A DNA stretch of 64,000 nt. Origin: Nevskia sp035651715. GTDB lineage: Bacteria > Pseudomonadota > Gammaproteobacteria > Nevskiales > Nevskiaceae. The stretch covers positions 40,746 through 104,745 of the forward strand of contig DASRFD010000015.1 in NCBI GenBank assembly GCA_035651715.1, read 5' to 3'. Shown here one piece after another: positions 8,707-17,495 of the stretch; the stretch's first letter is position 1, and each line of letters starts with the position of its first letter. The position numbers and the translations under genes were made by a program. Under the pieces are notes generated by a model, which was not told where the DNA came from, did not search any database, and worked only from the letters and a program-made list of their open reading frames with translations.

Positions 8707-9444
8707 GTGAGGGGTTTCCGCTACTACGAATTCCTGATGTGCGGCATGGTGGTGGTGCTGCTCTGCTCCAACCTGATCGGCCCGGCCAAGGTCTGCACCC
8801 TGACCCTGCCGCTGATCGGCGCCGCCAGCTTCGGCGCCGGCAACCTGTTCTTCCCGATCTCCTATCTGTTCGACGACGTCATCACCGAGGTCTACGGCTA
8901 CGCCCGCGCGCGCCGCGTCGCCTGGGCCGGCTTCGCCGCGCTGATCTTCGCCACCGTCATGTCGCAGTTCATCGTGCACGTGCCGCCGAGCCCCAGGGAG
9001 CCGTACAACGCCACCCTGCAGCCGGCGCTGGAGGTGGTGTTCGGCGGCACCTGGCGCATCGTCGCCGCCAGCATGTTCGCCTACCTGTGCGGCGACTTCG
9101 TCAATTCCTTCGTGCTGGCCAAGATGAAGGTCTTCACCGAAGGACGCTGGCTGTGGACCCGCACCGTCGGCTCCACCATCGCCGGGCAGGCGGTGGACTC
9201 GATGCTGTTCTATCCCATCGCCTTTGCCGGCATCTGGACCAACCAGGCCCTGTTCGCGGTGATCGCCTTCAACTGGACCTTCAAGGTCACGGTCGAGGTG
9301 GTGTCGACGCCGCTGGTCTACTGGGTGGTCGGCAGGCTCAAGCGCGCCGAGGGGGTCGATACGTTCGACCGCGACACCAATTTCAGCCCCTTCTCGCTGC
9401 GCGACGAGGGCGAGGTGCGCAGTTACGGCGGGCGCGGGAGCTAG
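8707..9444 (+). CDS. queuosine precursor transporter (YhhQ/QPTR family)
   Basis: An inner-membrane transporter for a queuine or preQ precursor used in tRNA modification. The conserved features are CSNLIGPAK near the N-terminus, FFPISYLFDDVITEVYG in the second helix and DFVNSFVLAKMKVFTEGR in the middle, with about six helices overall. I place the start at a GTG because GGGAGGCGAGG lies directly upstream and the protein then begins MRGFRYYEF (245 residues). An upstream in-frame ATG at 8644 would add a non-conserved stretch. Confidence 0.88.
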   Translation: MRGFRYYEFLMCGMVVVLLCSNLIGPAKVCTLTLPLIGAASFGAGNLFFPISYLFDDVITEVYGYARARRVAWAGFAALIFATVMSQFIVHVPPSPREPYNATLQPALEVVFGGTWRIVAASMFAYLCGDFVNSFVLAKMKVFTEGRWLWTRTVGSTIAGQAVDSMLFYPIAFAGIWTNQALFAVIAFNWTFKVTVEVVSTPLVYWVVGRLKRAEGVDTFDRDTNFSPFSLRDEGEVRSYGGRGS

Positions 9445-9524
9445 CGGGGCTTTCAGGTTTGGCGCCGTGGCCCGTCCGGCCCGCGGCTTCGCAGGAACGA
9501 AACCAGTACGCAAGGGAGATCAAC

Positions 9525-10520
9525 GTGAACACCAAGCTTTTCGCCGTCGGGCTGATCGCATCCACGTTTCTGGGCGCCGGCGCCGCCGCGCCGGTGGCGG
9601 CCCAGGAGGCGCCGCTGTCGGTGCAGATCGTCGACGCGCTGAACAAGGTCTACGGCGCGCACCCCGGCTTCCGCGCCAACCACGCCAAGGGCGTGGTGGT
9701 GGAGGGCCACTTCAAGGCCGCGCCGGGCGCGGCCCGCTTGAGCCGCGCCAAGCTGTTCGACGGCAGCACCATTCCCGTCACGGTGCGCTTTTCCGACGCC
9801 GGCGGCCTGCCGACCGTGCCGGACGGCGACGCCCACGCCAATCCGCACGGCATGGCGATCAAGTACCACCTTCCCGGCGGCGACACCGACATGGTGATCG
9901 TCTCGCTGCACTTCTTCCCGGTCGGCAGCGGCGAGGAGTTCCGCGACCTGCTGCTGGCCATCGCCGACAGCCCCGCCGACGCGCCGCATCCGAACAAGGT
10001 CGAGCAGTTCATGGCGGCCCACCCGCAGGCGCCCAAAGCGCTCGCCACCGTGGCCACGCCCGACAGCTTCGCCGACGAGCAGTACTTCGGCATCGACGCC
10101 TTCAACCTGGTCGACGCCTCCGGCAAAAAGCAGGCGGTGCGCTACCAGATGGTGCCGCAGAAGCTGGTGCACCTGAAGCCGGAGGCCGCGGCCGCAATGG
10201 CGCCCGACTTCCTCGTGCAGGACCTGTCCAGGCGCCTGGCCAGGAAGCCGGTGGTGTTCCACCTCGAGGCCCAGCTCGCCGCGGCGGGCGACCAGACCAA
10301 GGACCCGAGCCAGCCCTGGCCGGACGGCCGCAAGCGGGTCGAACTCGGCACCCTGACCCTGGACAAGGCCGTGCCCGACAGCGCCGCGGCCGAGAAGAAG
10401 CTGCTGTTCATGCCCACCAACCTCACCGACGGCATCGAGCTGACCGACGATCCGCTGCCGCAGGTGCGGGCCAACGCCTACGCCATTTCGTTCTCGCGGC
10501 GCCAGGCCGCCGCCCAGTAA
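9525..10520 (+). CDS. exported catalase-family peroxidase (SrpA-like)
   Basis: A heme protein of the mono-domain catalase-related peroxidase group, 331 residues from a GTG preceded by AGGGAG. A Sec signal peptide with a cleavage site near VAAQEA (around residue 27) places it in the periplasm. Catalase marks seen are NHAKGVVVEGHF (distal His), VRFSDAGG and NPHGMAIKY. Near the C-terminus, DDPLPQVRANAY places the probable proximal heme Tyr five residues after Arg. It is shorter than full catalases (~480+), as expected for this subgroup. The likely role is peroxide or organic peroxide removal. Confidence 0.9.
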   Translation: MNTKLFAVGLIASTFLGAGAAAPVAAQEAPLSVQIVDALNKVYGAHPGFRANHAKGVVVEGHFKAAPGAARLSRAKLFDGSTIPVTVRFSDAGGLPTVPDGDAHANPHGMAIKYHLPGGDTDMVIVSLHFFPVGSGEEFRDLLLAIADSPADAPHPNKVEQFMAAHPQAPKALATVATPDSFADEQYFGIDAFNLVDASGKKQAVRYQMVPQKLVHLKPEAAAAMAPDFLVQDLSRRLARKPVVFHLEAQLAAAGDQTKDPSQPWPDGRKRVELGTLTLDKAVPDSAAAEKKLLFMPTNLTDGIELTDDPLPQVRANAYAISFSRRQAAAQ

Positions 10521-10540
10521 AAGCGGCCACAGCGCCGGGG

Positions 10541-10578
10541 GGGCGGGAGCGCCGCGTGCCGGTGCCCCGCCCGGTTTT
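10541..10578 (+). terminator. candidate terminator after the peroxidase gene
   Basis: GGGCGGG (10541-10547) pairs with CCCGCCC (10566-10572) across an 18-nt loop and is followed by GGTTTT. The loop is long and the T-run short, so confidence is moderate. Confidence 0.42.
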
Positions 10579-10698
10579 GTGTGCGCTTCTAGCGCCTTGT
10601 TTTGCAAGGAGAAGCCGTCGCGGCAGTTGGCCTGCGCCGTGCATCCGATTACAGTGCGCCCCAGCCCGACGCAGCCATCCCGCCACGCAAGCTCTTCC

Positions 10699-12216
10699 AT
10701 GACCATCATCAAGCAAGACGACCTGATCCAGAGCGTCGCCGACGCCCTGCAGTACATCTCCTACTACCACCCGGTCGACTACATCAAGAATCTCGCCGCC
10801 GCCTACGAGCGCGAGCAGTCGCCGGCGGCCAAGGATGCGATGGCGCAGATCCTGATCAACTCGCGCCTGTGCGCCGAGGGTCACCGCCCGATCTGCCAGG
10901 ACACCGGCATCGTCACCGTCTTCCTCAAGATCGGCATGAACGTGCGCTGGGACGGCGCCACCATGGGTGTCGAGGACATGGTCAACGAGGGCGTGCGCCG
11001 CGCCTACAACCACCCGGACAACAAGCTGCGCGCCTCGGTGCTGGCCGATCCGGCCTTCGGCCGCAAGAACACCCGGGACAACACCCCGGCGGTGGTGAAT
11101 GTCTCGGTCGTGCCGGGCGACGAGGTCGAGGTGATCGTCGCCGCCAAGGGCGGCGGCTCCGAGGCCAAGAGCAAGTTCGTCATGCTCAACCCGTCCGACT
11201 CCATCGTCGACTGGGTGCTGAAGACCGTGCCGACCATGGGCGCCGGCTGGTGCCCGCCGGGCATGCTCGGCATCGGCATCGGCGGCACCGCCGAGAAGGC
11301 GATGCTGCTGGCCAAGGAAGCGCTGATGGAGCCCATCGACATGCCGCAGCTGATCGAGCGCGGCCCGCAGAACAAGCTGGAGGAGCTGCGCATCGAGCTG
11401 TGGGAGAAGGTCAACGCGCTCGGCATCGGCGCCCAGGGCCTGGGCGGCCTCACCACCGTGCTCGATGTGAAGATCCTCGATTACCCGACCCACGCCGCCA
11501 ACCTGCCGGTGGCACTGATTCCAAATTGCGCGGCCACCCGCCACGCCCACTTCGTGCTCGACGGCTCCGGCCCGGTGGCGCTGGAGCCGCCCTCGCTCGA
11601 CGACTGGCCCAAGCTGACCTACGACACGTCCAAGGGCCGCCGCGTCAACCTCGACACGGTGACGCGCGAGGAAGTGGCGGGCTGGAAGCCGGGCGAGACG
11701 ATCCTGCTCAACGGCAAGCTGCTCACCGGCCGCGACGCCGCGCACAAGCGCATGGTCGACATGCTCAACAAGGGACAGAAGCTGCCGGTCGACTTCACCA
11801 ACCGCTTCATCTACTACGTCGGCCCGGTCGACCCGGTGCGCGACGAGGTGGTCGGGCCCGCCGGCCCCACCACCGCCACGCGCATGGACAAGTTCACGCG
11901 CCAGATGCTGGAGCAGACCGGCCTGCTCGGCATGGTCGGCAAGTCCGAGCGCGGCCCCACCGCGATCCAGGCGATCAAGGACAACCGGGCCGTGTACCTG
12001 ATGGCCGTGGGCGGCGCCGCCTACCTGGTGTCCAAGGCGATCAAGGCCGCCCGCGTGCTGGCCTTCGAGGACCTCGGCATGGAGGCGATCTACGAGTTCG
12101 AGGTCAGGGACATGCCGGTGACGGTCGCCGTCGATTCCATGGGGACCTCGGTGCACCAGACCGGGCCGAAGGAGTGGCAGGCGAAGATCGGGAAGATACC
12201 GGTGGTGGTGGCGTAA
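10699..12216 (+). CDS. fumA: fumarate hydratase, class I (iron-sulfur)
   Basis: Interconverts fumarate and malate in the TCA cycle. The 505-residue protein fits class I fumarases with alpha and beta parts fused. Three cluster-ligand cysteines are apparent: C66 in ICQDTG, C185 in GWCPPGM and C277 in IPNCAATRH. The C-terminal swivel domain includes TTATRMDKF and the KSERGPTAIQAIKD region. The start is the ATG giving MTIIKQDD; a longer frame upstream is not conserved. No class II fumC lies nearby. Confidence 0.94.
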   Translation: MTIIKQDDLIQSVADALQYISYYHPVDYIKNLAAAYEREQSPAAKDAMAQILINSRLCAEGHRPICQDTGIVTVFLKIGMNVRWDGATMGVEDMVNEGVRRAYNHPDNKLRASVLADPAFGRKNTRDNTPAVVNVSVVPGDEVEVIVAAKGGGSEAKSKFVMLNPSDSIVDWVLKTVPTMGAGWCPPGMLGIGIGGTAEKAMLLAKEALMEPIDMPQLIERGPQNKLEELRIELWEKVNALGIGAQGLGGLTTVLDVKILDYPTHAANLPVALIPNCAATRHAHFVLDGSGPVALEPPSLDDWPKLTYDTSKGRRVNLDTVTREEVAGWKPGETILLNGKLLTGRDAAHKRMVDMLNKGQKLPVDFTNRFIYYVGPVDPVRDEVVGPAGPTTATRMDKFTRQMLEQTGLLGMVGKSERGPTAIQAIKDNRAVYLMAVGGAAYLVSKAIKAARVLAFEDLGMEAIYEFEVRDMPVTVAVDSMGTSVHQTGPKEWQAKIGKIPVVVA

Positions 12217-12346
12217 TCCGCCGATCCTGCCGCCGGCTCTCCCCGCCAAGGCGGAGATCCATCCCGGGCCCGGTGTTGCGCTGCCGGCCGGCCCGTGCCG
12301 ACACCCGATTCAAGAAGGCGCCCACCCGGCCGCTACAGGGCTTACC

Positions 12347-14770
12347 ATGCCTGCGCCCGCACGCCCCGACGCTGCGCCCGCGGCCGGGCGCCGCCGCGGC
12401 CCGGTCGGAATGCCGGCGCGCGTCGGCCGCTTCGAGCTGCGCCGCGAGCTGGGGCGGGGTGCGCACGGCGCCGTGTACCTGGCCTGGGACCCGCAGCTGG
12501 AGCGCGAGGTGGCGCTCAAGACCCTGGCCGGCCAGGGCCCCGACGCCGGCCGCCTGCTGCGCGAGGCCCGCGCCGTCGGCAAGCTGCGCCATCCCAATAT
12601 CGTGCCGGTGTTCGAGGCCGGGGAGCACGAAGGGCAGCCCTGGCTGGTGTTCGAATACATCGAAGGCCGCACCCTGGCGCGGCTGTTGCGCGATGACGGC
12701 GCGCTGACCGGCGCCCGCGCCGCCGCCCTGATGAGCGGCGTGCTCGACGCGCTCGACGAGGCGCATCGCCAGGGCATCGTCCATCGCGACCTCAAGCCCT
12801 CCAATATCCTGCTCGATGCGCAGAACCAGCCGCGCGTGGCCGACTTCGGCATCGCCGGCCCGGTCTCGTACGAGGCGGTCGAAGGAGCGCCGCTGTGCGG
12901 CACGCCGGCCTACATGGCGCCGGAGTACATCGCCCGCCGCGAGGTCGCGCCGCAGGGCGACGTCTTCGCCGCCGGCCTGTGCCTGTACGAGCTGGTCACC
13001 GGCCGCCGCGCCATCGAGGGCGACAGCCCGTTCCAGGTGCTGCACCGCATCGCCAACCAGGACCTGAGCTGGCCGGAGGAAGCGGCGGCGCGCGTCGACG
13101 AGCGGCTGCGCAGCGTCATCGCCAAGGCCTGCGCCCGCGATCCGGCGCAGCGCTACGCCTCGGCGGCGGAGATGCGCCAGGCGCTGGACCAGTACCTGAT
13201 GCCGCTGCCGGAAAGCGCGGCGGAAGGGCAGGGTGGCGGCACCCTGGAATTCCTGCTGCGGCGGATGCGCCACAAGTCGGACTTTCCGGCGATGTCGTCC
13301 TCGATCAGCACCATCACGCGCATGGCCTCCTCCGAAGGCGGCGACGTCAACAGCCTGTCCAACTCGATCCTCAAGGACTTCGCCCTCACCAACAAGATCC
13401 TGCGCATCGCCAACTCGGCCTATTACCGCCAGTTCAGCAGCGGCGGCATCGCCACGGTGTCGCGGGCCATCGTCGTGCTCGGCTTCAACACCGTGCGCAA
13501 CATCGCCATGTCGCTGCTGTTCCTCGATCACCTGCAGAACAAGCCGCACGCGGAGCAGCTGCGCGAGGAGTTCCTGCGGGTCAGCCTCGGCGGAATGCTG
13601 GCGCGGCGGCTGGCGCAGGAGGTGGCGGGGCTGGAGCCGGAGGAAGCGCTGATCTGCGCCCAGTTCCACCGCCTCGGACGCCTGCTCACCCATTACTATT
13701 TCCCGGAGGAAGCCGAGGCGGTCGCGCGCCTGATCGCCGCCGAGCGCTGCGAGGAGGACGTCGCCGCGGCCCGCGTGCTGGGCATCAGCTACCAGGACCT
13801 CGGCCTCGGCATCGCGCGCAGCTGGGGCTTTCCGGAAACCATCGTGCGCAGCATGCACCGCATCGCCCCGGGCAAGGTGGCGGCCGGCAAGTCGCGCGAG
13901 GAGCGCCTGCGCGCGCTCAGCGGCTACGCCAACGAGCTGTGCGACGTGGCCGGCACCGGCCAGGCCGACAGCGCCGCCGGCATCGCGCGCCTGCGCCTGC
14001 GCTACGGCGATTGCCTGCGGCTCGACGACCGCGCCGCCACGGCGGCGCTGCACGGCTCGATCGAGGACCTGGGCGAGCTGAGCCGCATCGTGCGCGTCGA
14101 TTTCGCCCAGACCCGCATCGGCCGCTGCCTGCTGGGGCAGCAGCCGGAGCCGCCGGCCGCCCCGCCCGAGCCCAGCGATCCGATCGCCGCCACCGCGGTG
14201 CACGCCGCAATGGCGCCGCCCGGCGAGGCCGCCGCAGCCGGGACGCCGCCGCAGCCCGCGGCCGAGGCGGTGCTGACCAACGGCATCCAGGACATCAGCG
14301 ATGCGCTGCTGGAGGAGCGGCCGCTGGGCCAGCTGCTCGGCATCGCGCTGGAAGTGATCTATCGCGCCATGCGCTTCCAGCGCGTGCTGCTGTGCATGCG
14401 CGAGCCGCGCAGCGGCACCATGTGCGCGCGCTTCGGCTTCGGCGTGGACGTGGAGGACAAGGTGCCGCGCTTCCGCTTCGCCCTCGCTGACCGGCAGTGC
14501 ATCTTCAACGTCGCCCTGAGCCGCGACGTCGCCGTGCTGATCTCCGACGCCGCCGATCCGAAGATCGCGCCCTATGTGCCGGAGTGGCACCGCCGCGAGC
14601 TGGGCGCTCAGACCTTCCTGCTGTTCCCGCTGCGCGTGCGCGACGTGCCGGTGGCCCTGATCTACGCCGACCGCGAAGCCGCCGGCAGCATCACCGTGAG
14701 TCCGCGCGAGCTGGGCCTGCTGCGCACCCTGCGCAACCAGGTGCTGCTGGCGATCAAGCAGGCCGCCTGA
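12347..14770 (+). CDS. Ser/Thr protein kinase - HDOD - GAF fusion protein
   Basis: An 807-residue signalling protein with three domains in order. Residues ~27-285 are a Hanks-type kinase: GRGAHGAVY loop, Lys58 in VALK, HRDLKPSN with Asp148, DFG Asp167 and APE at 191-193, all intact. Residues ~300-510 are an HDOD domain, with SILKDFALTNKILRIANSAYY and AIVVLGFNTVRNIAMSL. Residues ~635-807 look like a GAF-type domain. I see no membrane segment, so it is cytosolic. HDOD domains are common in c-di-GMP and stress pathways; direct fusion to a kinase is less usual. It is apparently monocistronic. Targets are unknown. Confidence 0.88.
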   Translation: MPAPARPDAAPAAGRRRGPVGMPARVGRFELRRELGRGAHGAVYLAWDPQLEREVALKTLAGQGPDAGRLLREARAVGKLRHPNIVPVFEAGEHEGQPWLVFEYIEGRTLARLLRDDGALTGARAAALMSGVLDALDEAHRQGIVHRDLKPSNILLDAQNQPRVADFGIAGPVSYEAVEGAPLCGTPAYMAPEYIARREVAPQGDVFAAGLCLYELVTGRRAIEGDSPFQVLHRIANQDLSWPEEAAARVDERLRSVIAKACARDPAQRYASAAEMRQALDQYLMPLPESAAEGQGGGTLEFLLRRMRHKSDFPAMSSSISTITRMASSEGGDVNSLSNSILKDFALTNKILRIANSAYYRQFSSGGIATVSRAIVVLGFNTVRNIAMSLLFLDHLQNKPHAEQLREEFLRVSLGGMLARRLAQEVAGLEPEEALICAQFHRLGRLLTHYYFPEEAEAVARLIAAERCEEDVAAARVLGISYQDLGLGIARSWGFPETIVRSMHRIAPGKVAAGKSREERLRALSGYANELCDVAGTGQADSAAGIARLRLRYGDCLRLDDRAATAALHGSIEDLGELSRIVRVDFAQTRIGRCLLGQQPEPPAAPPEPSDPIAATAVHAAMAPPGEAAAAGTPPQPAAEAVLTNGIQDISDALLEERPLGQLLGIALEVIYRAMRFQRVLLCMREPRSGTMCARFGFGVDVEDKVPRFRFALADRQCIFNVALSRDVAVLISDAADPKIAPYVPEWHRRELGAQTFLLFPLRVRDVPVALIYADREAAGSITVSPRELGLLRTLRNQVLLAIKQAA

Positions 14771-14849
14771 AAGCGGGTACACGCCACCTTGGCCCCGCCG
14801 TCCCCCTGCGGATTCGCCATCCTCGCCGGCGACGGCATGGAGCCATCGC

Positions 14850-15398
14850 CTAAGCGCGCGACTTCGCCCAGCTCACCTCGCGGCCGCCGTGCAGGCGCGC
14901 CAGCACCCGCGCGCAGACGAACAGGTAGTCGGACAGCCGGTTGAGATACTGCGGCGCCAGCGGGCTCAGCGGCTCGATGGCGTTGAGCGCCCACAGCGAG
15001 CGCTCGGCGCGGCGCGCCACCGCGCGGGCCAGGTGCGCCGCGGCGGCGGCCGCGTTGCCGCCGGGCAGTACGAACTCCTTCAGCGGCGGCAGGGTTTCGT
15101 TGAGGCCGGCCAGCTCGCTTTCCAGGCGCAGCAGGTAGCTCTCCTTGATCAGCGCGTGGCCGGGCAGGGACAGCTCGCCGCCCAGGTCGAACAGCTCGTG
15201 CTGGGTGGTGGACAGGGAGTCGCGCATCGCTTCCGGCAGCTCCTGCACCAGCAGCAGCCCGACGCAGCAGTTCAGCTCGTCGACGTCGCCCAGCGCCTGC
15301 ACCCGCGGCGCGCTCTTGGGGATGCGCTCGCCGGTGGCGAGGCCGGTCTCGCCCTTGTCGCCGGTGCGGGTGACGATCTTGCTGAGTCGGTGGCCCAT
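14850..15398 (-). CDS. cob(I)alamin adenosyltransferase, PduO type
   Basis: Transfers the adenosyl group of ATP to cob(I)alamin to make coenzyme B12. The 182-residue protein starts MGHRLSKIVTRTGDKGETGL, the N-terminal ATP-binding motif (TRTGDKGxT) of the PduO/MMAB family, and has the conserved GDVDELN and the C-terminal NRLSDYLFVCAR. It lies downstream of btuB on the same strand, so uptake and activation of B12 may share a transcript. A repeat-rich 166-bp gap separates the genes, so cotranscription is not certain. Confidence 0.93.
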   Translation of the reverse strand: MGHRLSKIVTRTGDKGETGLATGERIPKSAPRVQALGDVDELNCCVGLLLVQELPEAMRDSLSTTQHELFDLGGELSLPGHALIKESYLLRLESELAGLNETLPPLKEFVLPGGNAAAAAAHLARAVARRAERSLWALNAIEPLSPLAPQYLNRLSDYLFVCARVLARLHGGREVSWAKSRA

Positions 15399-15403
15399 GA
15401 AAA

Positions 15404-15560
15404 GACAGTTTCCAGTGGTGAGTTTCCAGTTTCCAGTTAAAGCATACCCCTCTCCCGTCGGGAGAGGGGCAGGGGTGAGGGACGCACTCTGAGCCTGCGT
15501 TACTGCAGCGGAGGAACGCGCCCCTCATCCCCAGCCCTTCTCCCGAGGGGAGAAGGGAGC
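15404..15560. repeat. heptamer repeat plus CCCTCTCCC-type inverted repeat
   Basis: Two repeat types fill the gap between btuB and the adenosyltransferase gene. First, CAGTTTC-like heptamers (15405-15438) end in AAAGC, matching the family also seen near 26.7, 51.4 and 57.9 kb. Second, CCCTCTCCCGTCGGGAGAGGG (about 15448-15468) is followed 70 bp later by the related CCCTTCTCCCGAGGGGAGAAGGG. Each half is itself a hairpin and the two halves are roughly inverted. They could act as a terminator or transcript-processing site. Confidence 0.6.
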
Positions 15561-15564
15561 AAGG

Positions 15565-17418
15565 CTACAACGGCAGGCTGTAGCGCAGTGTCGCGTAGAC
15601 CGCGCTGCCCGGCTGGTTGTAGGCGGAGACGGTCTGATAGTGGTGGTTCAGCACGTTCTCGCCGCGCAGGTCGAAGCGCAGTTCACGGGTGATCTGCATG
15701 CCGGCGGTGAGGTTGAGCAGGCCGTAGCCGCCGGTGGTGGTGTTGCCGAAAGTGATGCCGTCGACGTCGTGGCGCAGGGTGCTGGTGTAGAACGACGCGC
15801 CGAGGTCGTAGCGGCCGAAGCGGCGGTCCACCGCGGCGCTGGCGATGGCGCGGGCGCGGCGCAGCAAGGGCGCGCCGGCGTCGGTGTCGCGCGGGTCCTG
15901 CCAGATGCCGTTGAAGTTGGCGGTCCAGTTGGCGTCGTTGTAATCCCAGTCGAGCTGCACGCCCTCGTTGCTGCTGTGGTCCACGTTGACTGCCGTGAAG
16001 CTGGGCGGCACATACTCGATCAGGTCCTTCACCGCGTTGCGGAACAGGCGCAGGTCCACGCTCTGGTGCGCGCTCAGGCCCTGCTTCACGCCCAGCTCAA
16101 CGTTAAGCGATTTCTCCGGCTGCAGCTGCGGGTTGCCGCCCGGGCCGAAGCGGTCTTCCGCGGTGGGCGCATGGAAGCCGGTGCCGGCGGCTGCGATCAG
16201 GCGGGTCTGCTCGAGCAGGTCGTAGCCGTATTCGGCATTCCAGTTGAAGCGCTCGCCAAAGGCGCCGTCATGCAGGTAGTTCACCGCGGCAACGAAGTGT
16301 TGGCGGAAGCCGTTGAACTCCTCCTGCACGTAGCCGTAGTCGGTGTCCTTGGCCTCGGCGATCGGGGCGCCGAAGGAAGACACGGCGTCGACCCGCTCGC
16401 GCGCGGCGCGCAGGCCGAAGGACAGGCGGTTGTACGAGCCCAGGCCGAGCACGTTGTGCCAGTCGGCCTCGGGGCGGATGGTGCGCACGAAGTCCGGCGA
16501 TCCTTCGACCTGTGCCACGCGGTCGAGGCCGCGGCTCAGGGTCAGCTCGCTCAGCCAGTTCCCGGCCAGGTGCGTGCTGGCCTCCAGCGCCACGGCCTGG
16601 TTCTGGAAGTCCTGGCCGGCCGGGGCAAAGCCGTTGACGTTGAAGTTGCTGTCGAAGGTCTCGTTCTGGTAGCGGTCGCGTCCCTCGGCATCCCAGGCGC
16701 GCGCTTCGAGGTGCACACCGCCCAGCTCGACCTGGCCGCTGCCGTTGAGCGTGCGGTTGCGGAAGCTGCGGTTGTCGTCCGAGCCGGGCAGGGGGCCGGC
16801 GAAGGTCGGGATGCCGTTGCTGCGCTCCTGCTGTGCGCCGAGGGCGAAGCCCCAGGCGTGGCCATCGAGGCTGCCGGAGTCGCGGATGCCGGCGCCGCCA
16901 CGGACGGTGCCGAAGGAGCCGCCGCCGACATTGGCGTCGAACTGCGCCGGGCCGCCCTTGCGCGTGATGAGGTTGACCACGCCGCCGATGGCGTCGCTGC
17001 CCCACAGCGCCGAGCGCGGACCCTCCACCACCTCGATGCGCTCGATCATTTCCGGATCGATCGACGGGAACGCGGCGCCGCCGGTGCTGCCGTTGTTGAC
17101 GCGCACGCCGTCGATGAGCACCAGGGTGTGAGCGCTGTTGCTGCCGCGGGTGAACAGCGAGGCTTGCTGGCCGGGGCCGCCGGAGCGGGCCACTTCGAGC
17201 CCGGCGTGGTAGCGCAGGATGTCGGCGACGTCGGTGGCCTGCGCGCGCTCGATCTCGGCGCGGTCGATGACGATGGTCTGGGCCAGCGTGTCCGTCTCCG
17301 CCACCGGCGTGCGCGTGGCGGTGACCACCACCGGCTGCAGCGGGGTATCGGAGGAAGCGGCATCGGCAAAGGAAAGGGCAGGCGCGAGCGCCAGCCCGAA
17401 CACGGCAAGGTTTTTCAT
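15565..17418 (-). CDS. btuB: TonB-dependent vitamin B12 receptor BtuB
   Basis: An outer-membrane cobalamin receptor of 617 residues. The start is the ATG giving MKNLAVFGLALAPALSFADA, a signal peptide. The TonB box PVVVTATR follows at about residue 30, then a plug domain (DVADILRYHAGLEV, GWG-like LWGSDAIGGVVNLIT) and a beta-barrel ending in an aromatic/hydrophobic strand (YATLRYSLPL). An upstream open extension belongs to the riboswitch leader and is not coding. The riboswitch upstream and the adenosyltransferase downstream support cobalamin as ligand. Confidence 0.92.
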   Translation of the reverse strand: MKNLAVFGLALAPALSFADAASSDTPLQPVVVTATRTPVAETDTLAQTIVIDRAEIERAQATDVADILRYHAGLEVARSGGPGQQASLFTRGSNSAHTLVLIDGVRVNNGSTGGAAFPSIDPEMIERIEVVEGPRSALWGSDAIGGVVNLITRKGGPAQFDANVGGGSFGTVRGGAGIRDSGSLDGHAWGFALGAQQERSNGIPTFAGPLPGSDDNRSFRNRTLNGSGQVELGGVHLEARAWDAEGRDRYQNETFDSNFNVNGFAPAGQDFQNQAVALEASTHLAGNWLSELTLSRGLDRVAQVEGSPDFVRTIRPEADWHNVLGLGSYNRLSFGLRAARERVDAVSSFGAPIAEAKDTDYGYVQEEFNGFRQHFVAAVNYLHDGAFGERFNWNAEYGYDLLEQTRLIAAAGTGFHAPTAEDRFGPGGNPQLQPEKSLNVELGVKQGLSAHQSVDLRLFRNAVKDLIEYVPPSFTAVNVDHSSNEGVQLDWDYNDANWTANFNGIWQDPRDTDAGAPLLRRARAIASAAVDRRFGRYDLGASFYTSTLRHDVDGITFGNTTTGGYGLLNLTAGMQITRELRFDLRGENVLNHHYQTVSAYNQPGSAVYATLRYSLPL

Positions 17419-17495
17419 ATTGGCTCCGGCAACCTGCGTCCCCGCAGGCCAAGCGGTGATGACATTCGGCCGCGCCGGATGGCGCTGCCGACCCC

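Noticed and set aside
12104..14782. 892-codon antisense frame across the kinase fusion
   Set aside because: Composition is typical of a GC-rich shadow, and the sense strand has three recognisable domains.
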